Shown: positions 15,517 through 24,448, numbered from the stretch's first letter. The stretch is DNA of 64,000 nt from Taibaiella sp041660405 (GCA_041660405.1 JBAZWL010000002.1:186001-250000); one strand, 5' to 3'. Notes: generated from the letters alone by a model not told the origin. Program-made: numbers and translations.

Positions 15517-16452
15517 ATGTACATCAATAGTTTTTGCAGTATCAGCCCGGCAGGAGTCATTGTGCCAGATACTGAATTATCGTCCTTGCAAAAAGTAAAT
15601 GGCACCATGGCGCATTGCCAGGAACCTGATTATAAAGATATTATTCCACCCATGCAGTTGCGCCGTATGACCAAACCGGTTCGTACAGGTGTAGCTGCAG
15701 CCAAAATATGTATGGAAAGTATTTCAGAAACCATGCCTGCCTCCATACATGTAGGAACGGCTTACGGTATGCTACAGGACTCTGAAAACTTTCTGCAAAA
15801 GATGATCGTACAGGAAGAGCAGATGCTGAATCCTACTGCGTTTATACAATCCACGCACAATACAGTAGCCGGCCAGATTGCTCTGTCAATGGGTTGCCTG
15901 GCACACAATATGACCTTTGTACACAAGGCACATTCTTTTGAAAGCGCTTTGCTGGATGCTGAACTGATGCAAAATAAGGAGGGCCAGATATTAACAGGAG
16001 CAGTGGATGAATTAACGCAGACCAGTTATACTATACTGGAAAGATTTGATATCTATCATGATCAGAATACAGCTGGTGAAGGCGCTACTTTCTTTTTATT
16101 GTCTGATGAAAGGAAGGAACATTCCATAGCTCAGCTAACCGCTTTTGATATGTTTATAGCTGACAGTGCTGAACTTGCTGAAGAAAAGATTAAGTTGTTT
16201 TGCGATCAACATCAAATAAAAATAGAGAAAGACGACCTTGTATTAACCGGAACGCAAGATGGATTTATTCCGGAAGCATTTAAGGCCAATAAAAATATCG
16301 ACTTCAAACAATACTGCGGTGAATTCCCTACTGCCGCTGCATTTGCTGTGGCTTTGGCTTCATTATATATTAAGGAAGGAAAAGCAAATCGTTGCTGGGT
16401 ATTGAATGGTTCTGGTAAGTATTATAGCATTTATTGTTTGGATAAGGTATAG
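15517..16452 (+). CDS. beta-ketoacyl synthase-like protein lacking the catalytic cysteine
   Basis: A 311-residue protein with the thiolase-fold outline of a ketoacyl-ACP synthase: HVGTAYG near 78-84, NTVAGQIAL near 115-123, then AHSFESALLDAEL where active enzymes have a TACSS-like sequence, and a GAVDE block near 161-165. The nucleophile position is occupied by histidine (about residue 139), and it is much shorter than a full synthase (about 410). It may be a chain-length-factor-like partner, as found in aryl polyene/flexirubin-type pathways, rather than an enzyme. The TTG seven codons upstream lies in the promoter box and was not used. Confidence 0.72.
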   Translation: MYINSFCSISPAGVIVPDTELSSLQKVNGTMAHCQEPDYKDIIPPMQLRRMTKPVRTGVAAAKICMESISETMPASIHVGTAYGMLQDSENFLQKMIVQEEQMLNPTAFIQSTHNTVAGQIALSMGCLAHNMTFVHKAHSFESALLDAELMQNKEGQILTGAVDELTQTSYTILERFDIYHDQNTAGEGATFFLLSDERKEHSIAQLTAFDMFIADSAELAEEKIKLFCDQHQIKIEKDDLVLTGTQDGFIPEAFKANKNIDFKQYCGEFPTAAAFAVALASLYIKEGKANRCWVLNGSGKYYSIYCLDKV

Positions 16453-16464
16453 TCATCAGTAAGT

Positions 16465-16492
16465 AAAAGAGCGCTCATCGCGCTCTTTTTTG
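16465..16492. terminator. bidirectional terminator
   Basis: AAAAGAGCGC (16465-16474) pairs with GCGCTCTTTT (16480-16489) around a 5-nt loop, between two convergent genes. Confidence 0.85.
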
Positions 16493-16502
16493 TTTATAAT
16501 AC

Positions 16503-17045
16503 CTAACCTTTAGGTTTCCAGGCTGGTTTAAAATCATGTTGCCATTCATCAAAAGGTTTTGCTTTATGGCTATTGCCACCAATATATTTCAGGATAGATT
16601 CCATTTGAAATAATTCAAGATAACCCGGCAAAGGTTGCGCATTTTCAAATCCTTCATCCATAAAGATCGTAGTGGGATACGACATCTTTCCCTGCATTAA
16701 CTGAACCGCAAGATCGTTTGCCCTGCTTTGTGCTGAAAACTCCCATTTCCTTCCTTTAAAATTTATTGGCGCTTTTTGTTCCGCATCAAACTTCACTGCG
16801 TAGAAATTCTCATTTACATAACGGATCAGCGAATCGTTGCTATACGTCTTTTTGTCCATCACTTTACACCAACCACACCAGCTGGTATAAACATCAACAA
16901 TCACCTTCTTCGGCTTTTCTTTCATCTTCGCTTCCGCTTCTTCAAAGCTCATCCAGTGTATTTCATTATTGTCTTTTTTGTCCGAAGCGCAAGCCATTTG
17001 TGTGGTCACGAGCAAAATGCCCAGGAACATTACTAGTTTGTTCAT
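16503..17045 (-). CDS. thioredoxin-like periplasmic lipoprotein
   Basis: A 180-residue protein with an N-terminal export signal and a possible lipobox (TQMAC, Cys19), which would anchor it to a membrane outside the cytoplasm. A thioredoxin-like domain follows, with the redox motif CGWC at 57-60 and the cis-proline segment SYPTTIFMDE near 124-133. It resembles the DsbD-gamma/thioredoxin_7 type, so a disulfide or electron-transfer role is likely. It is convergent with the ketosynthase-like gene across a shared terminator. Confidence 0.85.
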   Translation of the reverse strand: MNKLVMFLGILLVTTQMACASDKKDNNEIHWMSFEEAEAKMKEKPKKVIVDVYTSWCGWCKVMDKKTYSNDSLIRYVNENFYAVKFDAEQKAPINFKGRKWEFSAQSRANDLAVQLMQGKMSYPTTIFMDEGFENAQPLPGYLELFQMESILKYIGGNSHKAKPFDEWQHDFKPAWKPKG

Positions 17046-17165
17046 TATATTAATTTTACCGTTGTCAAAATTGCCTTATTGTTAAAGACAGCTTTAAATT
17101 TAAAAAAGTTGAACCGTAAACAGGTAATTTGGTTTACGAAAATGCAATTTACTAATAAGATAACT

Positions 17166-17173
17166 TAGTTTTG
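17166..17173 (+). promoter_or_regulatory. TAGTTTTG -7 box before ubiX
   Basis: TAnnTTTG match 26 bases before the ubiX ATG. Confidence 0.4.
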
Positions 17174-17199
17174 TTGCATTAACAATCCATAAAGTAAAG

Positions 17200-17754
17200 A
17201 TGAAAATAGCCGTAGCCGTTACCGGCGCCAGTGGTTCCATTTATGTACAGCAATTATTGCAGAAACTGGAGCAATTGGCAGGGCAGGTAACCGAAGTCAG
17301 TATTGTATGGAGCGATAATGCCAAAACAGTGTGGAAGGAAGAACTGAACAACACTGCTTATGACAATTTTCCTTTTAAAGTATGGGGGAAAAATGATTTT
17401 TATGCCCCTTTTGCCTCCGGCAGCTCCGATTATAAAGCCCTGATCATTTGCCCTTGCAGTATGGGCACCTTGGGCAGGATAGCAGGCGGCATCAGCGATA
17501 ACCTGATAACCCGTGCGGCAGATGTAATGCTGAAAGAAAGGCGAAAACTGATTTGCGTGATCCGGGAAATGCCTTACAATTTGATTCACATCAATAATAT
17601 GAAAGCCGTTACAGAGGCCGGTGGTATTATTTGTCCGGCTTCGCCCTCTTTTTATCATAAACCACAATCTATGGAAGAAGCAGTACAAACTGTTGTAGAC
17701 CGGATCATTAATCTTACAGGCCTTCAGGCAAATGGCTATCAATGGGGGCAATAA
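17200..17754 (+). CDS. ubiX: flavin prenyltransferase UbiX
   Basis: A 184-residue flavoprotein that prenylates FMN with dimethylallyl phosphate to make the prenyl-FMN cofactor of UbiD-type decarboxylases. The N-terminal AVTGASGSIY motif binds FMN, and the later CPCSMGTLGRIAGGISDNLITRAADVxLKERRKL block is diagnostic for the family. The length is usual. No ubiD gene lies nearby. It ends just before an acetyltransferase gene. Confidence 0.93.
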   Translation: MKIAVAVTGASGSIYVQQLLQKLEQLAGQVTEVSIVWSDNAKTVWKEELNNTAYDNFPFKVWGKNDFYAPFASGSSDYKALIICPCSMGTLGRIAGGISDNLITRAADVMLKERRKLICVIREMPYNLIHINNMKAVTEAGGIICPASPSFYHKPQSMEEAVQTVVDRIINLTGLQANGYQWGQ

Positions 17755-17771
17755 TCACAATCCAATTTTCT

Positions 17772-18602
17772 ATGGAAATTAAAAACCTTAAAGACACTCC
17801 TTTCGGGGACATTGTACAGGCAATAGGCGAATCTTTTGCAGACTATTTTGTGCCCTTACCATCTGAAGTGGCCTACTGGGAACAAAGATTTAAAGGTGCC
17901 AGAGTAAACCTGGAATTATCGTTTGGCATGTTTGACCAGGGCAAACTTGTTGGTTTTATCATCAATGGAGTAGATTATTCCAATGGATTCAAGACAGCCT
18001 TTAATACGGGTACCGGTGTAACTGAAGCTGCACGCGGGCATGGTGTAACAGACAATCTTTACCAGTATGCTATTCCTATTTTCAAAGAGCATGGCATTCA
18101 ATGTTGCAGCCTCGAAGTGATAGAACAGAATGCAAGAGCTATTCATGTATATCAACGTATTGGTTTCAACATCAGTAAAAGATTAAAATGTTTTAAAGGA
18201 ACAATCGATCCTTCCGATGAGAAAGTTATGGTACAGGAAATACCTTTTTCTGCACTGGAACCACAAAGCATAGCCGCCGACAAATTTTATTCCTGGGATA
18301 ATTCAAGCACTGCTATTAAAGCTTCCGGCGACATTTATAAATGCTATAAAGTGACAGACGAGAGCGGAGTGGATGCCGGATATTTCATTATAAATCCGTC
18401 TTCAGGTCATATGGCACAATTTGAATCCATTAATGATCATCCGGGCAAAGTTTCACAATTATTAACAGGCGTTAGCAGTGTATCCAGTACGGTAAAAATA
18501 AATAACGTAGATACAACCAGAACCTATATTACTTCTTCATTTCTTAAAGCAGGGTTGGAAAATTTCATTGATCAATATGAAATGCATATGATGCTTGCTT
18601 AA
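17772..18602 (+). CDS. GNAT acetyltransferase with C-terminal extension
   Basis: A 276-residue protein whose first 150 residues form a GNAT domain (RGHGVTDNLYQYA acetyl-CoA loop near 85-97 and EVIEQNARAIHVYQRIGF near 115-132). The remaining 120 residues look like a second, degenerate GNAT-like or accessory domain without an acetyl-CoA loop. The substrate is unknown. The start at 17772 follows ubiX by 17 bases; a 10-codon longer start at 17742 would overlap ubiX. Confidence 0.8.
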   Translation: MEIKNLKDTPFGDIVQAIGESFADYFVPLPSEVAYWEQRFKGARVNLELSFGMFDQGKLVGFIINGVDYSNGFKTAFNTGTGVTEAARGHGVTDNLYQYAIPIFKEHGIQCCSLEVIEQNARAIHVYQRIGFNISKRLKCFKGTIDPSDEKVMVQEIPFSALEPQSIAADKFYSWDNSSTAIKASGDIYKCYKVTDESGVDAGYFIINPSSGHMAQFESINDHPGKVSQLLTGVSSVSSTVKINNVDTTRTYITSSFLKAGLENFIDQYEMHMMLA

Positions 18603-18641
18603 AATTCCTCTTACAATTCAATTATAAATTTAAAAATTTCA

Positions 18642-19760
18642 ATGGCTAAAAAAGAGCAGAAAAAAGAGCAGAAACATATAGAAGTAGTCAACAAAAAATC
18701 GTTGGCCTTTTTTGAAAAATACATCAACAATGCTGCCCCTACAGGTTTCGAAGCTGAAGGCCAGAAGCTATGGCTTGAATACCTGAAACCCTATATAGAC
18801 GAGCATTACGTAGATAATTATGGAACTGCGGTAGGTATTATCAATCCAAAAGCGACTTACAAAGTTGTAATTGAAGCGCATGCAGATGAGATATCCTGGT
18901 TTGTAAATTATATTACCAGCGATGGTCTTATTTATGTGATCCGGAATGGCGGTTCCGATCATCTTATAGCTCCTTCCAAAAGAGTAAACATCCATACGGA
19001 TAAAGGCATTGTAAAAGCAGTTTTTGGCTGGCCGGCCATACATACCCGTATTGGTGGGGAAAAAGAAGAAACACCGAAAGTGAAAAATATATTTCTGGAT
19101 TGCGGCTGCACTTCCAAAGATGAAGTTGAAGCACTTGGCATTCATGTGGGCTGTGTGATCACTTATGAAGATGAATTCATGGTGTTGAACGACAGATACT
19201 ATGTAGGTCGTGCGCTGGATAACAGAGCTGGTGGCTTTATGATAGCTGAAGTGGCCAGGTTGCTGCATGAAAATAAAAAGAAACTTCCTTTTGGTTTATA
19301 CATTGTAAACTCTGTACAAGAAGAGATAGGGCTACGTGGTGCTGAAATGATCGCCAACTATATAAAGCCAGATGTAGCCATTGTTACAGACGTTACGCAT
19401 GATACCTCTACTCCGATGATCAGCAAATATACAGAAGGAGATCTTGCATGCGGAAGAGGCCCTGTAGTATCTTACGCTCCTGCTGTGCAGAACAACCTGA
19501 ACAGACTACTGATCAAAGCTGCGGAAGATAATAACATTCCGTTCCAGAGACAGGCCTCTTCACGTTCTACCGGTACCGATACCGATGCTTTTGCTTACTC
19601 CAATAGTGGTGTGCCATCGGCATTAATATCATTGCCATTGCGCTATATGCACACCACTGTGGAAATGATTCATAAAGAAGATGTAGATAATGTGATCTCT
19701 ATGATTTACCATTCTTTGCTTAGTATTAAAAACGGACAGGATTTTCGTTATATTAAATAA
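18642..19760 (+). CDS. M42 family metallopeptidase
   Basis: A 372-residue aminopeptidase of the M42 (glutamyl aminopeptidase/FrvX) type, expected to cleave peptides in the cytoplasm with two metal ions. Likely metal and catalytic residues are visible: His80 and Asp82 (EAHADE), Asp193 (ALDNRAGG), Glu227 and Glu228 (VQEEIGLRGA), Asp250 (VTDVTHD) and a late His (RYMHTTVE). The N-terminus carries a lysine-rich extension (KKEQKKEQK) before the conserved core. A DUF4240 gene follows 29 bases later. Confidence 0.88.
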   Translation: MAKKEQKKEQKHIEVVNKKSLAFFEKYINNAAPTGFEAEGQKLWLEYLKPYIDEHYVDNYGTAVGIINPKATYKVVIEAHADEISWFVNYITSDGLIYVIRNGGSDHLIAPSKRVNIHTDKGIVKAVFGWPAIHTRIGGEKEETPKVKNIFLDCGCTSKDEVEALGIHVGCVITYEDEFMVLNDRYYVGRALDNRAGGFMIAEVARLLHENKKKLPFGLYIVNSVQEEIGLRGAEMIANYIKPDVAIVTDVTHDTSTPMISKYTEGDLACGRGPVVSYAPAVQNNLNRLLIKAAEDNNIPFQRQASSRSTGTDTDAFAYSNSGVPSALISLPLRYMHTTVEMIHKEDVDNVISMIYHSLLSIKNGQDFRYIK

Positions 19761-19789
19761 CACCAACGTTTTCCGATAAAAAATAAACT

Positions 19790-20359
19790 ATGAACGAACA
19801 AATATTCTGGGAACTGATAGACAAAGCGCGTCAGGCTCCCAACAGCAATTTTGAAACACAATGCGTAACCCTTACAGAGTTACTGGAAGCATATAGCCCC
19901 GAAGACATTATTGCCTTTGAACACATACTAAGGGAGAAAATAGAAGAAGCAAGCTCATGGCCCATTATGGCTGCTACATTTGTTGTGTGCAGCTTTATTT
20001 CCGATGATACTTATGAAGACTTCCGTGCATGGCTGGTGGGCCAGGGCAAAGAGAATTTTTATAAAGCGGTCAAAGACCCTAACGAAATATCCAATTTTCT
20101 TACGCCTAAGCAGGCATTGGAACTGGGTGGCGAATACATGCTTTTTGTAGGCGCCAATGCATGGCTTGAGAAAACAGGCAAAGAGGATGAGGAAGAGTTC
20201 TACGAATTGATAGAACATCCGGACGAAAAAGTAGTAGCACAAAAATGGCCGGAGACCAAAGAAGATTATCGCAAACTTTTCCCTAAACTATATGATATTT
20301 TCTGGAATGAAGCCAGAATTCAACAACGGCTGGAAGAGGCTGAAGGAGAAGAAAATTAA
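19790..20359 (+). CDS. DUF4240 domain protein
   Basis: A 189-residue cytoplasmic protein that begins MNEQIFWELIDKAR, the usual start of DUF4240 proteins, followed by a CSFISDDTYEDFRAWLVGQGKE core. The C-terminus is very acidic and ends in a coiled segment (QQRLEEAEGEEN). The function of this family is unknown. A strong terminator follows. Confidence 0.78.
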   Translation: MNEQIFWELIDKARQAPNSNFETQCVTLTELLEAYSPEDIIAFEHILREKIEEASSWPIMAATFVVCSFISDDTYEDFRAWLVGQGKENFYKAVKDPNEISNFLTPKQALELGGEYMLFVGANAWLEKTGKEDEEEFYELIEHPDEKVVAQKWPETKEDYRKLFPKLYDIFWNEARIQQRLEEAEGEEN

Positions 20360-20380
20360 GAAGGTATATACTTGTTATTG

Positions 20381-20424
20381 AGTAGCCCTGTAAAGCTTTA
20401 TAGCCTTTACAGGGCTACTTGTTT
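20381..20424 (+). terminator. rho-independent terminator
   Basis: AGTAGCCCTGTAAAG (20381-20395) pairs with CTTTACAGGGCTACT (20405-20419) and is followed by a short T-containing tail. Confidence 0.8.
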
Positions 20425-20472
20425 ATAAAGCCACATCATTACTGATTATAAAGTGTCCAATTTTAATAATCC

Positions 20473-20505
20473 AATCTCGCAGCGACGCCGCGCCGCTGCG
20501 AGATT
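20473..20505. repeat. 12-bp GC-rich inverted repeat
   Basis: AATCTCGCAGCG (20473-20484) pairs perfectly with CGCTGCGAGATT (20494-20505) around a 9-nt GC-rich loop. It lies between the DUF4240 terminator and the AraC-type regulator. It may be a REP-like element or a regulatory hairpin. Confidence 0.75.
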
Positions 20506-20575
20506 AATTGAACTATTTTATATTTAGAATTGGTATCATTATTATTTTCATTGCAAACATGACCTCAGACATACT

Positions 20576-20583
20576 TAACTTTA
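20576..20583 (+). promoter_or_regulatory. TAACTTTA box 4 nt before the AraC-type gene
   Basis: Near match to TAnnTTTG placed 4 bases before the ATG, the same spacing as the TATTTTTG boxes at 12013 and 53556. Confidence 0.35.
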
Positions 20584-20587
20584 CATT

Positions 20588-21013
20588 ATGGCTGTCAAAG
20601 GAAAATTATTAACCAGGAATGATGAAATCACCAGGGACTATCTTGCCTTCCTGGATAAGCATATAGCAGATCTGCTGGAAGGCAGAGAAACCGAAATGTT
20701 TCATATCAATGAAATAGCGAAACAATTATTCATTTCTCCCGGCCACTTGACCAATACGCTGAAATTGGCTACAGGTCACCATCCTTGTTATTATTTCGAT
20801 CTTAAAATAATAGAAGAAACCAACAAACTATTGCTGGATACAAAACTTTCCGCTTCGGAAATAGCCCGCAAGCTTAGCTTCGATCCTTCCAATTTTGTGA
20901 AATTTTACCGTAGTCTTACCGGCATTACACCTACCCAATTCAGGTTAGCAAAAACGCTGCCTGTCAGTATGCCTATTCTGCAAAAAGTATACTTGCATTC
21001 GGCCGAAATGTAA
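20588..21013 (+). CDS. AraC-type transcriptional regulator, DNA-binding domain only
   Basis: A 141-residue protein that consists almost wholly of the two helix-turn-helix units of the AraC family: INEIAKQLFISPGHLTNTLK near 41-60 and SASEIARKLSFDPSNFVKFYRSLTGITPTQFR near 88-119. No N-terminal effector-binding domain is present. It sits 103 bases upstream of an SDR oxidoreductase gene in the same direction, with a paired direct repeat between them that is a good candidate for its operator. It may control that gene and itself. Confidence 0.85.
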   Translation: MAVKGKLLTRNDEITRDYLAFLDKHIADLLEGRETEMFHINEIAKQLFISPGHLTNTLKLATGHHPCYYFDLKIIEETNKLLLDTKLSASEIARKLSFDPSNFVKFYRSLTGITPTQFRLAKTLPVSMPILQKVYLHSAEM

Positions 21014-21015
21014 AA

Positions 21016-21075
21016 ATTCTGAAGAACTCACCACGATTGTCCATTAAATTCTGAGACTATCACCACGATAGAGCC
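21016..21075 (+). promoter_or_regulatory. paired direct repeat, probable AraC-type operator
   Basis: Two similar sites begin ATTCTGA and contain CACCACGAT: 21016-21042 and 21048-21075. They are offset by 32 bases, about three helical turns, so both would face the same side of the DNA. They lie 41-100 bases before the SDR start. Confidence 0.55.
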
Positions 21076-21115
21076 ATAATTGCATCGGACATTTGCATTA
21101 TAAAACAACGAGAAA

Positions 21116-21877
21116 ATGCAAACAAGAAAATTAGCTTTAATAACCGGCGGAAGCCGTGGTCTGGGAAAAAACGGTGCAATAACATTGTCCCAAAAGGGGA
21201 TTGATGTGATCCTTACTTATAACAGCAAAAGAGAGGAAGCAGAAGCGACAGTTAAAGAAATTGAAGCCAATGGTGGTAAAGCAGTCGCCATTCAGTTAAA
21301 TGTGGCTGATGTAAAAGGTTTTACCTCTTTTGCAGAACAAGTAAAAAGTGTATTGCAAAATACATGGAACAGGGAACACTTCGATTTTCTGGTTAATAAT
21401 GCCGGCATTGGTATTCACAAATCCTTCGCAGAAACTACGGAAGAAGAATTTGACACTTTAATGAACATACAATTCAAGGGTGTATTTTTTCTTACCCAGA
21501 AGATGTTGCCGCTGATTGCTGATGGTGGTAGCATTATCAATGTATCGACAGGTTTAGCCCGCTTTGCATTGCCAGGCTATAGTGCTTATGCAGCTATGAA
21601 AGGCGCTATTGAAACCCTTACCCGCTACCAAGCTAAAGAGTTAGGATCAAGAGGCATTAGAGTGAATGTAATTGCTCCCGGCGCTATTGAAACAGATTTT
21701 GGTGGTGGTGCTGTACGTGATAATGCTGATCTGAATAAGTTTATTGCATCTCAAACGGCATTGGGCCGTGTTGGCCTTCCTGATGATATTGGTGGTGTTA
21801 TTGCATCTCTATGCAGTCCGGAAATGTCCTGGGTAAATGCGCAACGTATCGAAATATCTGGTGGTCAGTTTCTTTAA
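21116..21877 (+). CDS. SDR family oxidoreductase
   Basis: A 253-residue NAD(P)-dependent short-chain dehydrogenase/reductase. The cofactor motif TGGSRGLGKNG is at residues 10-20, NNAGIG near 93, the catalytic serine in NVSTG near 142, and YSAYAAMKG holding the Tyr-x-x-x-Lys variant near 155. In the last motif the usual lysine position reads methionine followed by lysine (YAAMK), which still gives Tyr-x-x-x-Lys. The substrate is unknown; the closest general type is a FabG-like ketoreductase. The adjacent AraC-type gene suggests inducible expression. Confidence 0.88.
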   Translation: MQTRKLALITGGSRGLGKNGAITLSQKGIDVILTYNSKREEAEATVKEIEANGGKAVAIQLNVADVKGFTSFAEQVKSVLQNTWNREHFDFLVNNAGIGIHKSFAETTEEEFDTLMNIQFKGVFFLTQKMLPLIADGGSIINVSTGLARFALPGYSAYAAMKGAIETLTRYQAKELGSRGIRVNVIAPGAIETDFGGGAVRDNADLNKFIASQTALGRVGLPDDIGGVIASLCSPEMSWVNAQRIEISGGQFL

Positions 21878-21894
21878 TAAGGATTAAGAATGAA

Positions 21895-21932
21895 ACAGAC
21901 ATGCCTTCAATAAGTAAAGGAGGCATGTCTGT
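21895..21932. repeat. 12-bp inverted repeat after the SDR gene
   Basis: ACAGACATGCCT (21895-21906) pairs with AGGCATGTCTGT (21921-21932). There is no T run, so if it ends transcription it does so weakly. Confidence 0.6.
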
Positions 21933-21989
21933 AATCAGCGATTTACCATACCCTATTCGTAAAAAATATGTTCACCTCAATGCTCCGTC

Positions 21990-22343
21990 ATGATACTAAA
22001 AATAATAAATACCATCCTGATGCTTTTTGCTTTCTTCATGGCCGCCAAACAAGGATGGGCAATGATTACGGGGAAACAGGCAATGCTGGATATGTTTGGC
22101 AAATGGAATATTGGAACGATTGGTGTAATGGCCTTCGGCATTTATACGATCCTGGCATCCGTACTCATGCTTTTCCCGAAGACTTTTATTTGGGGCAACT
22201 TCCTGCTGGCTGCAGGTATTTTACTGATCATAGCATTCCAGGTTAAAGATCATAATCTCAAAGGTGCAGCTATTGAAATACCATTCCTTTTATTATCACT
22301 GGTTATTATTTACCTGCAACATCCGTTAGCAGTGCGTCGTTAA
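21990..22343 (+). CDS. small DoxX-like membrane protein
   Basis: A 117-residue membrane protein with four hydrophobic helices (about 4-20, 42-62, 68-83 and 95-110). The layout, with FGKWNIGTIGVMAFGIYTI after the first loop, resembles DoxX-like proteins of Bacteroidota, but no diagnostic motif settles this. It follows the SDR gene by about 110 bases and precedes a small lipoprotein gene. Confidence 0.65.
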   Translation: MILKIINTILMLFAFFMAAKQGWAMITGKQAMLDMFGKWNIGTIGVMAFGIYTILASVLMLFPKTFIWGNFLLAAGILLIIAFQVKDHNLKGAAIEIPFLLLSLVIIYLQHPLAVRR

Positions 22344-22354
22344 ACATGTATTAT

Positions 22355-22777
22355 ATGAACCGTTTAATCTGCTTATTCTTTTCTTGCCTATTAATATCAA
22401 ACAGTTCGTGTACAGGGCAAGAAAATGCTTCTCAAAAGAAAAACGATATGACCATATCCACTGAACAATTAAAAAACGCAACCGTTAAGTCGGCTATTGA
22501 AGCCTTGCAAAGCGGCAACAACCAGCAATGGCTCTCTTTATTTACCAGCAATGCTGAACTGTATGATGATGGTAACAAAATAGACTTTCAGCATTTTTCA
22601 AAGAATGCTTTAGGCCATGAGCGCTTTACCAGCATTGACAAAATAGAGAATAACGGACTCGACCTCTATGGTAAATTTCATTCTGATCAATGGGGGGATT
22701 TTAAAACCTACTTTAAATTCCATGTCAATGCAGAAGGGAAAATTTTCAGGCTGGAAATAGGCCAGGCGAATTATTAA
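22355..22777 (+). CDS. small lipoprotein with an NTF2-like (SnoaL) domain
   Basis: A 140-residue protein with a lipoprotein signal (hydrophobic stretch ending SNSSC, Cys about residue 19) followed by an NTF2-like fold suggested by AIEALQSGNNQQWLSLFTSNAELYDDG and a late sheet region. Such domains bind small ligands or act as isomerases; no active-site residues can be assigned. The start at 22355 puts the signal peptide at the N-terminus; an ATG three codons earlier is also possible. Confidence 0.7.
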   Translation: MNRLICLFFSCLLISNSSCTGQENASQKKNDMTISTEQLKNATVKSAIEALQSGNNQQWLSLFTSNAELYDDGNKIDFQHFSKNALGHERFTSIDKIENNGLDLYGKFHSDQWGDFKTYFKFHVNAEGKIFRLEIGQANY

Positions 22778-22795
22778 TAAAACCAAAGGCATAAT

Positions 22796-23326
22796 ATGGA
22801 ATTGAGTACAGCTATAAAATTGATCGACAATACATATCTGAATAAAGACAAGCCTGAAACCTGGGCTGACCTTGGTTGTGGCAATGGTTTATTTACAAAA
22901 GCATTAGCAACTTTACTTGCTGATGGCAGCACTATATATGCCATTGACAAAGCGGATACTTCCCATGCCGGTAATATGATTTCTACAAACAAGACAAATA
23001 TTATCTTTCGCAAGCAAGATATAGAAATGCAAGAATTAGAGCTTCCACCACTAAATGGTATTCTGATGGCGAATGTGTTACATTATGTAAAAAATAAAGG
23101 GCCATTTCTCGAAAAATTAAAACAGGTTTTAAAACGGGATGCATCCTTTTTAATAGTAGAGTATGATACAGAGCAACCTGTACCATACTGGGTACCATTT
23201 CCCCTTAGTTTTAATGCTGCAACACAACTATTCCGGCAGGCAGGGTATAAAAAAATAGAAAAATTAGGGAGTCAGGCTTCTTTGTATCAGCATAGTAATT
23301 TATATTCGGCCATAATAACGCCTTAG
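22796..23326 (+). CDS. class I SAM-dependent methyltransferase
   Basis: A 176-residue methyltransferase. The SAM-binding motif I is ADLGCGNGLFTKAL near residues 24-37, the acidic motif II is IYAIDKAD near 47-54, and LPPLNGILMANVLHYV near 82-97 is the motif IV region. The acceptor is unknown. It is at the short end for the fold, with no substrate-recognition insert. It begins 18 bases after the lipoprotein gene. Confidence 0.85.
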   Translation: MELSTAIKLIDNTYLNKDKPETWADLGCGNGLFTKALATLLADGSTIYAIDKADTSHAGNMISTNKTNIIFRKQDIEMQELELPPLNGILMANVLHYVKNKGPFLEKLKQVLKRDASFLIVEYDTEQPVPYWVPFPLSFNAATQLFRQAGYKKIEKLGSQASLYQHSNLYSAIITP

Positions 23327-23376
23327 GTTATTGGTAAGACCAGCATTAAGACGTACTATAACTAAAAAAATAAACT

Positions 23377-24384
23377 ATGCATGCCGGAAGCAGATATACG
23401 CTAAAAGAATTCGTTTACTGGACGAGAAGGGATATTTATATCCTCATTATTTTCGCCACTATCCCTACAGTGCTGTTTGAATATATGCATTGGAAATGGC
23501 TGGCCATTCCTTGGGTACCTATTGCTTTAATCGGTACTGCAGCGGCTTTCATCGTAGGCTTCCGAAATACACAAACGTACAACAGGCTTTGGGAAGCCCG
23601 GCAAATCTACGGCTCTATAGTAAACACCAGCCGGTCGTTTGGTATGATGTCCAGGGATTCTATAGATGGTGATATAAACAAAGAAGCCTTAGCTAAGATA
23701 CACCAGGAGATCATATATCGTCATATAGCCTGGCTCACAGCTATGCGCTTTCAATTGCGAGAATCCAGAACCTGGGAAAATATCAAGAATAAAAAATCAA
23801 ACCTGGAGTACAGCAGGCTTTACCAGGTGGATGAATGGGATAGTAAGTTGGAAGATAGTCTAAAGCCGTATCTCTCTGTAAAAGAATATGAATATGTGGT
23901 AAGCAAAAAGAACAGAGCTACACATATCATCAGCTTGCAATCGGCACACTTTAAAAGACTTAAAGAGAAAGGCCTGCTTGATCCCTTTAGTTGCATAGAA
24001 CTTGAAAGTCTTTTGTCCAATCTATATGAACAGCAAGGTAAATGTGAACGAATAAAAAATTTCCCCTACCCGCGCCAATTTGCCACGATCAATCAAATGT
24101 TCATAAGATTGTTTGTGTCCCTTATTCCTTTTGGCATTTTGAATGAATTCCAGAAATTAGGTGACTGGATGATATGGCTGACCGTACCTTTCAGCGTAGT
24201 AGTAGCCTGGATATTTATGACCATGGAACGTATCGGGGAAAGCACCGAAAATCCTTTTGAAGGTGGTGCTAATGACGTTCCCATTACTGCTATGAGCCGT
24301 ACTATAGAGATTGATCTTCGGGAGATGTTGGATGAACAGGATCTGCCGCCGGCGCTTACTCCGGTGAATCATATCCTGATGTAG
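23377..24384 (+). CDS. bestrophin-family membrane protein
   Basis: A 335-residue membrane protein of the bestrophin/RFP-TM (UPF0187) family, whose bacterial members form pentameric ion channels. Hydrophobic helices lie near 20-38, 46-66, 235-255 and 263-285. The signature GFRNTQTYNRLWEARQIYGSIVN is near 66-88, and a late RIGESTENPFEGGANDVP motif near 286-303 is typical. It is convergent with tex across a palindromic element. Confidence 0.85.
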   Translation: MHAGSRYTLKEFVYWTRRDIYILIIFATIPTVLFEYMHWKWLAIPWVPIALIGTAAAFIVGFRNTQTYNRLWEARQIYGSIVNTSRSFGMMSRDSIDGDINKEALAKIHQEIIYRHIAWLTAMRFQLRESRTWENIKNKKSNLEYSRLYQVDEWDSKLEDSLKPYLSVKEYEYVVSKKNRATHIISLQSAHFKRLKEKGLLDPFSCIELESLLSNLYEQQGKCERIKNFPYPRQFATINQMFIRLFVSLIPFGILNEFQKLGDWMIWLTVPFSVVVAWIFMTMERIGESTENPFEGGANDVPITAMSRTIEIDLREMLDEQDLPPALTPVNHILM

Positions 24385-24448
24385 TAACATATCAATCCTG
24401 ACAAAAATTTAGCAATGTTGAGGTACCTCTGTTTGCTAACAAAGAAAA

